A DNA stretch of 20,556 nt. It comes from JAVBPB01 sp031549965. Its GTDB lineage: Bacteria > Bacillota > Clostridia > Lachnospirales > Lachnospiraceae. The DNA lies in contig JAVBPB010000035.1 of the NCBI GenBank assembly GCA_031549965.1, positions 1 to 20,556 of the forward strand, read 5' to 3'. The notes under the pieces were generated by a model. That model was not told the DNA's origin and made no database searches. It saw nothing but the letters and a program-made list of their open reading frames with translations. Below are positions 7,210 through 14,005 of the stretch, piece after piece. Positions within the stretch are counted from its first letter, which is position 1. Each line of letters starts with the position of its first letter. The translations under genes were made by a program, and so were the position numbers.

Positions 7210-9162
7210 ATGGCAATGGAACATGGTAATCTTTCTATTAACAGTGAAAATATTTTCCCAATTATTAAAAAATGGTTGTATTCTGATCATGACATATTTT
7301 ACAGAGAATTAATATCTAATGCATGTGACGCTGTTACAAAACTTAAAAAATTAGAGGTTATGGGAGAAACCTCTCTATCAGAAGATGAGAAATTCAAAAT
7401 TGATGTAATTGTAAACCCAGAAGATAAAACAATTAAAATTATTGATAATGGTATTGGTATGACTGAAACTGAAGTAAAGGAATATATTAATCAAATTGCT
7501 TTTTCAGGTGCTGAAGCATTCCTTTCAAAATATAAAGATAAAACTAATGAAGATCAAATTATTGGTCATTTCGGACTTGGATTTTATTCTTCATTTATGG
7601 TTTCAGATAAAGTAAGTATTGATACCTTATCTTATCAAGAAGGTTCTAAGGCTGTTCACTGGGAAAGTGATGGCGGTACTGAATATGAAATGTCTGATAG
7701 TGAAAAGACAACTAGGGGTACTGAAATTACACTTTATTTAAATGAAGACAGCTATGAATTTTCAAATGAGTACAGAGCTAAAGAAGTACTTAATAAATAT
7801 TGTTCATTCATGCCAGTTGAAATATATTTTACCAATGCAAGTGCAAAACCAGAAGAGGTAAAAGAAGAAGATGTGGTTGATGAAGAAGCAGATGATATAA
7901 TTGATGCTGAAATTAATGAAGATGGAACTGCTGTAGAAGCTGATAAAAAAGAAGATAAAGGTCCTAAACCACTTAATGACGTTACTCCTCTTTGGACAAA
8001 GCATCCTAATGATTGTACTGAGGAACAATATAAAGAATTTTATCGTAATGTATTTAATGATTTTAAAGAACCATTGTTTTGGATTCATTTAAATATGGAC
8101 TATCCTTTTAATTTAAAAGGTATCTTATACTTCCCTAAAATTAATACTGAATATGATTCATTAGAGGGAACAATTAAGTTATATAATAATCAGGTTTTTA
8201 TTGCTGATAACATTAAAGAAGTTATTCCTGAATTTTTAATGCTATTAAAAGGTGTTCTCGATTGTCCTGATCTGCCTCTTAACGTATCAAGAAGTGCACT
8301 TCAAAATGATGGTTTTGTTAAGAAGATTTCTGATTACATTACTAAAAAAGTTGCTGACAAACTATCTGGAATGTGCAAAACCGACAAAGAAAACTATGAA
8401 AAATATTGGGATGATATTAGCCCATTTATTAAATTTGGTTGCTTAAAAGATGAGAAATTTAAAGAAAAAATGAAAGACTTCATAATTTATAAAAACCTTG
8501 AAGGCAAATATCTAACAGTTAATGAATATTTAGATGCAAACAAAGAAAAAACTAATGGTAATGTATATTATGTTACTAATGAAAAGCAACAAAGCCAATA
8601 TATTAATATGTTTAAAGAAGAAGGCATTGATGCAGTTATTTTAACTCATAATATCGATCAGCCATTCATTACCCAATTAGAACAAGGCGATGACAAAGTA
8701 CATTTTGTTAGAATTGATGCAGATATTACTGATACATTCAAAGAAACAGTTAATGAAGAAGATGAAGAATCACTAAAAACTACTGCTGATACCCTTACTG
8801 AATTGTTTAGAAAGGTACTAAACAAGGAAAAATTAGAGGTTAAAGTTGAAAAACTAAAAAATGAATCAGTCTCTTCCATGATTACTCTTTCTGAGGAAAG
8901 CCGTAGAATGCAGGATATGATGAAGATGTACAATATGTATGGAATGGACCCTTCCATGTTTGGTTCAAACGAAACTCTTGTCCTTAACGCTAATAACAAG
9001 CTTGTACAATATATCTTTAATAATAAAGACACTGAAAATGTAAATATTATGTGCGAACAGCTTTATGACCTTGCTCTTATTAGTCACAAGCCACTTGAAG
9101 CTGAAGCTATGACTAAATTTATCTCAAGAAGTAATGAAATTATGATGTTACTTGCAAAATAA
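7210..9162 (+). CDS. htpG: Molecular chaperone HtpG (Hsp90 family)
   Basis: 650 residues, close to the usual family length. The GHKL ATPase domain shows E33 and N37 in RELISNACDA, D79 in DNGIGM and the GHFGLGFYS lid/glycine motif (119-127). The middle domain carries the catalytic arginine R361 in NVSRSALQ, and the C-terminal dimerisation domain is complete, without the eukaryotic MEEVD tail. An acidic, Lys/Glu/Asp-rich insert at about 212-255 sits between the N-terminal and middle domains, where eukaryotic Hsp90 has its charged linker and E. coli HtpG has little. Hsp90 uses ATP-driven clamp closure to remodel client proteins in the cytosol. The start is supported by AAGGAG nine bases upstream. 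Regulation is by the CIRCE operator just upstream. The gene appears monocistronic. Confidence 0.97.
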   Translation: MAMEHGNLSINSENIFPIIKKWLYSDHDIFYRELISNACDAVTKLKKLEVMGETSLSEDEKFKIDVIVNPEDKTIKIIDNGIGMTETEVKEYINQIAFSGAEAFLSKYKDKTNEDQIIGHFGLGFYSSFMVSDKVSIDTLSYQEGSKAVHWESDGGTEYEMSDSEKTTRGTEITLYLNEDSYEFSNEYRAKEVLNKYCSFMPVEIYFTNASAKPEEVKEEDVVDEEADDIIDAEINEDGTAVEADKKEDKGPKPLNDVTPLWTKHPNDCTEEQYKEFYRNVFNDFKEPLFWIHLNMDYPFNLKGILYFPKINTEYDSLEGTIKLYNNQVFIADNIKEVIPEFLMLLKGVLDCPDLPLNVSRSALQNDGFVKKISDYITKKVADKLSGMCKTDKENYEKYWDDISPFIKFGCLKDEKFKEKMKDFIIYKNLEGKYLTVNEYLDANKEKTNGNVYYVTNEKQQSQYINMFKEEGIDAVILTHNIDQPFITQLEQGDDKVHFVRIDADITDTFKETVNEEDEESLKTTADTLTELFRKVLNKEKLEVKVEKLKNESVSSMITLSEESRRMQDMMKMYNMYGMDPSMFGSNETLVLNANNKLVQYIFNNKDTENVNIMCEQLYDLALISHKPLEAEAMTKFISRSNEIMMLLAK

Positions 9163-9202
9163 CACATTGATAAAATAGACCAGAATTTTGCATAAGAAAT
9201 TA

Positions 9203-9219
9203 CAAAGCGGGGTACTAGC
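9203..9219 (+). repeat. Left copy of the inverted repeat flanking the esterase locus
   Basis: CAAAGCGGGGTACTAGC here is matched, inverted, by GCTGATACCCCGCTTTG at 10218-10234, with 15 of 17 bases identical. The GCGGGG core is unusual for this AT-rich intergenic DNA. Confidence 0.6.
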
Positions 9220-9252
9220 CACATATTAAATAATTTATTAAACAACACTAAT

Positions 9253-9336
9253 TAAGACCACTAGAATTTTTTAACTATATGGGAGGCACAATCTTTTGTG
9301 TCACCCATATAGTTAAAAATATTCTCAGTGGTCTTA
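9253..9336. terminator. Long hairpin between convergent htpG and esterase genes, probable bidirectional terminator
   Basis: TAAGACCACT at 9253-9262 and its near-complement at 9325-9336 close a stem of about 30 bp. ACTATATGGG (9274-9283) pairs with CCCATATAGT (9304-9313), with a small CACAA/TTGTG hairpin at the tip. It lies between two converging genes. The classical T-tract is weak on both sides. It could instead be another short foldback repeat, because GTTAAAAATATTCT in its right arm resembles sequence in H3. Confidence 0.5.
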
Positions 9337-9372
9337 TTATATAACTGCTTAGATGTATAATAAAGATAATAT

Positions 9373-10188
9373 CTATCCAAATGCCCATTTTACAAAATCA
9401 GGAAATCTAATTGACCAACTTGCCTCGTTATGGATTCCCCCCTCTTCTATTACAAATTTAAGTTTATCATCTTGAAAACCTTTTTCCCTTAATAGCCTCA
9501 CTATATTCTTTGAAGAATCAACATATATTTGTGACATATTCTTTTTCCTCTCATCCTTACCCTCATTAGTTCCTACACTAACATATATTTTAGCTGAAAT
9601 ATCAATATTGGAATTTCTTATAAAATCTGTAATTTGTTCCTCCTCCACCCATAGTGCCGGGGAAAGAATTCCTATCTTATTGAATATATTTGAGTACTTT
9701 ATTGCCATATACAGACAAAGATTAGCACCACATGAGCTGCCAAGTAGACCTGTATATTCTGGTTCCCACAATGTTCTATATCTATTATCAATATCTGGTT
9801 TTAACGTATCAACAATATATTGGGCATATTTATCACCTTCACATGGCAATTGTTTAAACTTCATAATTCTTCTTATTTTTTTATTAACTTTTTCATTTAG
9901 CCAATTGGTATATTCGCTTATTCTATAATCACCCCCATGATCTATAGCAACAATAATTATACCATCTGACAGATCCGATACCTCCAACAATTCCATTGCT
10001 TCTTTTGCACCCCAACATATTCCAATATAAGACGTAATATCTTCAAAAACATTCTGACCATCTTGCATATACAAAACAGGATAGCGTTTTTCTAAGTTTT
10101 CATAATAGTCGCCAGGAAGATAAATCCTAATTTTCCTTTCTCTATTTAATTGAGGTATAAAACTATTTTCAACAATTAATTTACCCAT
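9373..10188 (-). CDS. Alpha/beta-hydrolase, putative esterase (Esterase_D/Fes family)
   Basis: 271 residues, no signal peptide, so cytosolic. The beginning (ERKIRIYLPGDYY, RYPVLYMQDGQNVFED) is typical of the PF00756 esterase family. The nucleophile elbow reads GSSCG (150-154) with S152 as the probable nucleophile. H253 in GGIHNEASW is the likely catalytic histidine, and an acidic residue near VGTNEG (E209) may complete the triad. Relatives include enterochelin, feruloyl and acetyl-xylan esterases, so the substrate cannot be named. The start is preceded by AAAGGGGGAT on the minus strand. The gene stands alone, converges with htpG and sits between two inverted GCGGGG-type repeats. Confidence 0.8.
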   Translation of the reverse strand: MGKLIVENSFIPQLNRERKIRIYLPGDYYENLEKRYPVLYMQDGQNVFEDITSYIGICWGAKEAMELLEVSDLSDGIIIVAIDHGGDYRISEYTNWLNEKVNKKIRRIMKFKQLPCEGDKYAQYIVDTLKPDIDNRYRTLWEPEYTGLLGSSCGANLCLYMAIKYSNIFNKIGILSPALWVEEEQITDFIRNSNIDISAKIYVSVGTNEGKDERKKNMSQIYVDSSKNIVRLLREKGFQDDKLKFVIEEGGIHNEASWSIRFPDFVKWAFG

Positions 10189-10217
10189 ATGCCATCCCCC
10201 TTTAAGTACAATTTATA

Positions 10218-10234
10218 GCTGATACCCCGCTTTG
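10218..10234 (-). repeat. Right copy of the inverted repeat flanking the esterase locus
   Basis: GCTGATACCCCGCTTTG, the inverted partner of 9203-9219, lies in the esterase 5' leader. Just upstream on the minus strand are a CCTAG/CTAGG mini-hairpin (10239-10250) and two direct copies of an ACTAGGTCTTT unit (plus-strand spelling) at 10245-10255 and 10259-10269. Confidence 0.6.
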
Positions 10235-10283
10235 AAACCCTAGCACTAGGTCTTTTTTACTAGGTCTTTATTACTATATATTT

Positions 10284-10289
10284 ATTATA
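10284..10289 (-). promoter_or_regulatory. Probable -10 box of the esterase promoter
   Basis: Minus-strand TATAAT with a weak TTTAAA 17 bases upstream. It would give a leader of about 90 bases containing the direct repeats and the GCGGGG inverted-repeat copy. Confidence 0.35.
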
Positions 10290-10501
10290 GTACACACTGC
10301 ACTAAATTTAAAGTACTTAAATCCACTTTTTATCATTTTTAACAAATTTCAGCAAATATCACAAAAATTTTCAACATTTTTAACAATATTGAAGTGTATA
10401 TTTTTTTCATTTTCTACGCATAATACAGTCTATACAATTGAATTTAAAAATAGTATTCAAAAGTATATTATTTTAATTTTTTTCAGATTAGGAGGGGTTA
10501 T
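10290..10501. other. Intergenic region between the esterase and the small-gene pair
   Basis: Very AT-rich. It must carry the promoter for the two small genes that follow. TACAAT (10433-10438) is the best -10 candidate but lacks a good -35 box. A resemblance of TATACAAT (10431-10438) to a sporulation sigma-E -10 element is suggestive only. Confidence 0.3.
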
Positions 10502-10681
10502 ATGCCAAACTTTCCAAACAACCCAAAAAAGTATTATCGTTTTCCTAAGGCAACATCACTTGTGGATTACACAACGGACTATTTAGATTATTACCCATAT
10601 CCTAATTCCACTATTGATGAATATGATGTAGATCAAGATTATCAGGATGATACTTATCACATGAAAGGAGAAATAAAATGA
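10502..10681 (+). CDS. Small Tyr/Asp/Pro-rich hypothetical protein
   Basis: 59 residues, beginning MPNFPNNPKKYYRFPKATSL. The middle and end are rich in Tyr and Asp (DYTTDYLDYYPYPN, EYDVDQDYQDD). There is no signal peptide, membrane segment or known domain that I can see, and the composition suggests an extended or disordered, strongly acidic chain. The start is very well supported: AGGAGGGG six bases ahead of the ATG. Its stop codon overlaps the start of the next gene (ATGA at 10678-10681), so the two are translationally coupled and probably act together. The Tyr-rich character recalls clostridial spore-coat components, but that is a guess. Confidence 0.75.
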   Translation: MPNFPNNPKKYYRFPKATSLVDYTTDYLDYYPYPNSTIDEYDVDQDYQDDTYHMKGEIK

Positions 10682-10866
10682 GAGCAAGTTATGACACTTA
10701 TAAAGATGTAGCTGAAAATTGCAGTGAATTTATGCCAATACACGAGGTAGATTCTTACTCAAGCTCAACAAAAGAAAAAGAAGATAATGTTTCATGTACT
10801 AATTGCAAGCATTTTGATGATGACAAATATTGTGAATTGGATTTATTTGATAAGATTGTTAAATAG
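10678..10866 (+). CDS. Small hypothetical protein with a CxxCxxF-type cysteine motif
   Basis: 62 residues. The C-terminal third reads CTNCKHFDDDKYCELDLFDKI: three cysteines (40, 43, 52) and a histidine (45) in a compact cluster that could bind a metal such as zinc. The N-terminal part is Ser/Glu/Lys-rich and probably flexible. AAGGAG lies seven bases ahead of the ATG, and the start overlaps the stop of the preceding small gene. I do not recognise a named family. Short Cys-cluster proteins of this kind are common in clostridial genomes. After the stop the DNA runs into a T-rich stretch and the palindrome GCCTATAGGC (10885-10894), then element H3. Confidence 0.75.
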   Translation: MRASYDTYKDVAENCSEFMPIHEVDSYSSSTKEKEDNVSCTNCKHFDDDKYCELDLFDKIVK

Positions 10867-10900
10867 GTTTTTTGTTTTTGTTTTGCCTATAGGCTGTGTA

Positions 10901-11187
10901 GAATATTCTGAAAAATATTATAATTAAAGAGTTAAAAAATATTCTGCTTAAATGGGTATGAATATTCTGACTGTTGCAGAAGTGTTGAACAACTAAAATG
11001 GTGGAAATTTGCTAAAAACGCACACATAAAAAAAGAACTCGCTACGCTCAAACAACTTTTTTTATGTGTGCAACGCAAATTCCCACCATTTAAGTTGTTC
11101 TAACTCTTCTGCAACAGTCAGAATATTCATACCCATTTAAGCAGAATATTTTTTAACTCTTTAATTATAATATTTTTCAGAATATTC
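10901..11187. repeat. Foldback element H3, 287 bp with 82-bp perfect outer arms
   Basis: 10901-10982 and 11106-11187 are exact inverted copies. Inside them the arms continue, less well matched, to a perfect 15-bp inner stem (11021-11035 with 11056-11070) and a 20-base loop containing CTCGCTACGCTC. The arm carries three copies of the ATATTCTG unit, one of them inside the palindrome-like GAATATTC end. Its outer 28 bases match H4 at 25 positions. TGTAG occurs at both borders (10897-10901, 11189-11193) and could be a target-site duplication. The element separates the small-gene pair from H4 and could also stop transcription. Confidence 0.9.
11062..11136 (-). CDS. Possible 24-residue peptide frame inside the H3 right arm
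   Basis: On the minus strand an ATG-started frame reads MGMNILTVAEELEQLKWWEF and then ALHT before TAA. The left arm carries the mirrored copy, but a one-base deletion breaks it after MGMNILTVAEVLNN. No good ribosome binding site precedes it. It may be a relic of a longer coding sequence captured in the element, or chance. Confidence 0.2.
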   Translation of the reverse strand: MGMNILTVAEELEQLKWWEFALHT

Positions 11188-11274
11188 ATGTAGTGTATTG
11201 TATGCTAAAAATTATAAAATTGTTTTTATTACACCACTTATTTTTTTATAATTAGTGCCATGAATGAAGTAAAT

Positions 11275-11458
11275 CAATTTTTTAGATGAATATTCTGACA
11301 AATAATATATTTAAAACTCATTTATGCAATGGAAAGGAGAACCAAAATTTTGTCAGGCTTTCCTGACAAAATTTTGTATTAGGGGGCTCCTTGGAATGTT
11401 TGGCATAACTGAGTTTTAAATATATTATTTGTCAGAATATTCATCTAAAAAATTCGAT
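11275..11458. repeat. Foldback element H4 with the same structured core as H2
   Basis: Arms 11276-11320 and 11410-11454 pair over 45 bases. TTATGC (11322-11327) then pairs with GCATAA (11403-11408). An asymmetric internal loop follows (AATGGA left, GGAATGTTTG right), then AAGGAG (11334-11339) with CTCCTT (11387-11392). The apex is a 15-bp perfect hairpin (11343-11357 with 11362-11376). The outer ends (CAATTTTTTAGATGAATAT at 11275-11293, ATTCGAT at 11452-11458) match those of H1. The core matches H2 and part of the arm matches H3. The right end lies two bases from the traX-family stop codon. Confidence 0.88.
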
Positions 11459-11460
11459 CC

Positions 11461-12087
11461 CTAAAAAGTTCTACAAAAATAAAGAACAAGTAAGTGTACC
11501 GGATAAAACACATAAAAAAAGTACTTTAAACTTGCCCCCTTCTTTTGGTTATAAAAAAATATAGGAACCATTGAAAGTGCTGCATATGATTGCAAGCCTC
11601 CTAATAGTATGTTTAAGGTTGTTACAAATACTGTTTTTTCTAGGATTTTTTCCTTAAAGAAGTAAAAAATTAGTATCATTAAGACACCTGCGTATTTATA
11701 GTCTGACTGGATTAGTTGGGCTGTTAAAAGACTTAGTATTAGTACTGTAAGTCTTAGGTATTGGCTTTTTAGTGTGTTTAGTAGGTATAGTGAAATTAAG
11801 CCTATGAATAGGGTGAAGAAAACGTTTTGATGGCTAAATTCTAAAATTTGGTTTCTGAATGCTAGGTCATATGGGATTTCTGATATTAGGGCAAATATGG
11901 CTAGTCTTTTTGTGTATTTTTTTATGTTTTTTGTGTGGCAATATCCTTCCACTAATAAGAAACAAAATATTGGGAAGGATAGCCTGCCTATTATTCTTAA
12001 AATTATTAGATCTGGGTATAGTATTGCCCCTGTGTGATCTATAAGCATTGTGATTATGGCTATTAATTTTAGGGTAAAATTGTTCAT
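11461..12087 (-). CDS. TraX-family membrane protein
   Basis: 208 residues with six or more hydrophobic segments. The family landmarks are visible near the N-terminus: LIDHTGAILYP (His 17), GRLSFPIFCFLLVEGYCHT (about 34-52) and KRLAIFALISEIPYD. TraX of the F plasmid acetylates pilin; chromosomal Bacillota members are uncharacterised acyltransferase-like membrane proteins, so the substrate here is unknown. The ATG follows the GH13 stop codon by six bases with only a weak ribosome binding site, indicating translational coupling as the last gene of a three-gene operon. Its stop codon abuts element H4. Confidence 0.85.
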   Translation of the reverse strand: MNNFTLKLIAIITMLIDHTGAILYPDLIILRIIGRLSFPIFCFLLVEGYCHTKNIKKYTKRLAIFALISEIPYDLAFRNQILEFSHQNVFFTLFIGLISLYLLNTLKSQYLRLTVLILSLLTAQLIQSDYKYAGVLMILIFYFFKEKILEKTVFVTTLNILLGGLQSYAALSMVPIFFYNQKKGASLKYFFYVFYPVHLLVLYFCRTF

Positions 12088-12093
12088 ATATAC

Positions 12094-13980
12094 CTATTTT
12101 CCTATGAAGACTACTATGGATCTTGCTTTTACTTCACATCGTTTTTGATTTTCAAGTATGTTTTTATCATCGGTTAGTAGTGATTCATTATTGGCGGAAA
12201 ACTCGTTTGTATCTATTAGTATTCTCCATGTCATATTGTTTGGAAGTTTTGGAAGATCGAAGGGATGATTTTCCCAATGCATGTTGAAAGCAATGTAAAA
12301 ATAATTGTCTTCCTTTTTGTTGACTATGGAGTACTTTCCACATAACATGATTCCAAGTATTCTGCTGTAGTTTCTGTAATCCGGATACCATGCTTTAGAA
12401 CCATGATAGGATATGTCCGGACTTCCGCATGAAATATAATCCATTACTCTTAACTCATAGTCTAAATGGAAGATTCCATGGGATTTTCTTAAATATATTA
12501 ATTGTTTGACAAATTCAAAAATGTCTTTATTGGCTTCTAAGTTGTTCCAGTTAAGCCATGAGGTTTGATTGTCTTGACAATAAGAATTGTTGTTGCCGTT
12601 TTGGGTTTTTCCCATTTCATCTCCTGATAATAGCATAGGAGTTCCCTGACTTAAAAATAGGGTTATTAAGGCATTTTTTATTTGCTTTCTTCTTAGATCT
12701 ATTATTTTTTTTCGTTTGGTTTTGCCCTCTACACCACAATTCCAACTGTAATTGTATTCTGTGCCGTCTCTGTTTCCTTCTAAATTTCCGTCGTTGTGTT
12801 TTACATCATATGAGTATAAGTCCATTAATGTGAAGCCGTCATGATTGGCGATATAATTAATTATCCCTACTTTAGAACCATTTTTTCTCATTCTGTAGGA
12901 TACTTTTTCTACCTGACCTTCGTCACTTTTTAAGAACTTTCTTGCTTCAATTAAAAAGCCGTCATTATATTCTGCAAGATTTTTATATTTTGGAACAAAA
13001 TCGCTTTTGTATATTTTGTCTGTTTCCCAATGTGTAGAAAACAATTTAGTTTTGGCAAGAATTGGATCTACTGCAATAATGGAGGTTGGTGATATATCTG
13101 AATTTATGTGAAATCCATCTATATGATATTCCATAACCCAGTATCTTAAACATTCTAAAATAAGCTCTTTGTTAGCTTTATCTTCAAAATAGAATTCCAT
13201 AACCACTTCAATCCCGTTTTTATGTAATTCTTTTATTAATTCTTTGAGTTCTGCCACTTGTCCATATTTATCTGCACTAGATGAATATGAAGCCTTTGGT
13301 GAAAAGTAATAGCTTGGGCCAGCATAACCCCAATAATTTATTTTAAAAGGAATATCTTTTATAAAATCTTCCATTGCACGCTGTCTTTTATCAATTGATA
13401 TTTCGTCAAACTCATAAATTGGCATTAATTCTAAACAATTTATTCCAAGCTCTTTTAAATATGGAATTTTTTCCATCATTCCCGAAAAGCATCCTTTATT
13501 TTTAACTTTTGAAGAGGTATGTTTTGTAAAGCCTCTTACGTGAGCTTTATAAATAATTAAATCACTATATTTAATTTGTAGGGGTTTGTCCTCTTCCCAA
13601 TCAAAGCCTTCATATTCAAATCCGCCTCTAATTAAGCTGCGTTCTGCTTTGTTTAAGTATTTTCCCCATAATTCCCTTCCATGTACTACTTTAGCATATG
13701 GATCTACATATTCTTTTGCTCTTATTTCATAGTTATACTCATAGTTAACAGCATCAAAATTTGTAAGCATAATAGAATAGACATCACCAATTTTATTATT
13801 TTTATCTAATAATATTGATGTTATTTTTTCTCCACTATCTTTTTCATAGATGTTTAATCTACATTCTTCATCATTAGGTACTGTAATTGCAAAATTTACA
13901 TTATTACCAATTATTGTCACACCTAAAGGCAGTGGTTTTCCTTTTTTAGTTTGAAATTCGATTAGTTGTTTATTTCCCAC
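12094..13980 (-). CDS. GH13 glycogen-debranching/pullulanase homologue, predicted catalytically inactive
   Basis: 628 residues, GlgX/isoamylase-like: an N-terminal CBM48-type domain (about 15-100, PLPLGVTIIGNNVNFAI), a GH13 barrel (about 135-500) and a C-terminal beta domain. Diagnostic stretches such as YWGYAGPSYYFSPKASYSS, NYIANHDGFTLMDLYSY and QGTPMLLSGDEMGKTQNGNNN are well kept. The key catalytic positions are changed, however. Region I reads EVVMEFYFED instead of the usual D...NH. Region II reads GFHIN (289-293), so the nucleophile Asp is Asn293. Region III reads KLFSTHW (312-318), so the acid/base Glu is Thr316. Only region IV (H380, D381) is intact. A binding or regulatory role in glycogen metabolism is inferred. 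The start is GTG, supported by TGGAGG. It lies 25 bases after the ABC-F gene. Confidence 0.85.
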   Translation of the reverse strand: MGNKQLIEFQTKKGKPLPLGVTIIGNNVNFAITVPNDEECRLNIYEKDSGEKITSILLDKNNKIGDVYSIMLTNFDAVNYEYNYEIRAKEYVDPYAKVVHGRELWGKYLNKAERSLIRGGFEYEGFDWEEDKPLQIKYSDLIIYKAHVRGFTKHTSSKVKNKGCFSGMMEKIPYLKELGINCLELMPIYEFDEISIDKRQRAMEDFIKDIPFKINYWGYAGPSYYFSPKASYSSSADKYGQVAELKELIKELHKNGIEVVMEFYFEDKANKELILECLRYWVMEYHIDGFHINSDISPTSIIAVDPILAKTKLFSTHWETDKIYKSDFVPKYKNLAEYNDGFLIEARKFLKSDEGQVEKVSYRMRKNGSKVGIINYIANHDGFTLMDLYSYDVKHNDGNLEGNRDGTEYNYSWNCGVEGKTKRKKIIDLRRKQIKNALITLFLSQGTPMLLSGDEMGKTQNGNNNSYCQDNQTSWLNWNNLEANKDIFEFVKQLIYLRKSHGIFHLDYELRVMDYISCGSPDISYHGSKAWYPDYRNYSRILGIMLCGKYSIVNKKEDNYFYIAFNMHWENHPFDLPKLPNNMTWRILIDTNEFSANNESLLTDDKNILENQKRCEVKARSIVVFIGK

Positions 13981-14005
13981 TTACCCATCCTCCATTTTTT
14001 TTAAT

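Noticed and set aside
10415..10438. Sporulation sigma-E promoter before the small genes
   Set aside because: TATACAAT resembles the -10 element, but no suitable -35 element is present at the right distance.
10389..10586. A 65-codon plus-strand frame overlapping the small Tyr-rich gene
   Set aside because: No ribosome binding site; the overlapping 10502 frame has an excellent one and coherent composition.
9253..11458. CRISPR-like repeats among the hairpins
   Set aside because: No regularly spaced direct repeats and no cas genes.
12094..13980. Active glycogen debranching enzyme (glgX)
   Set aside because: Catalytic nucleophile and acid/base positions are substituted, so a functional symbol would mislead.
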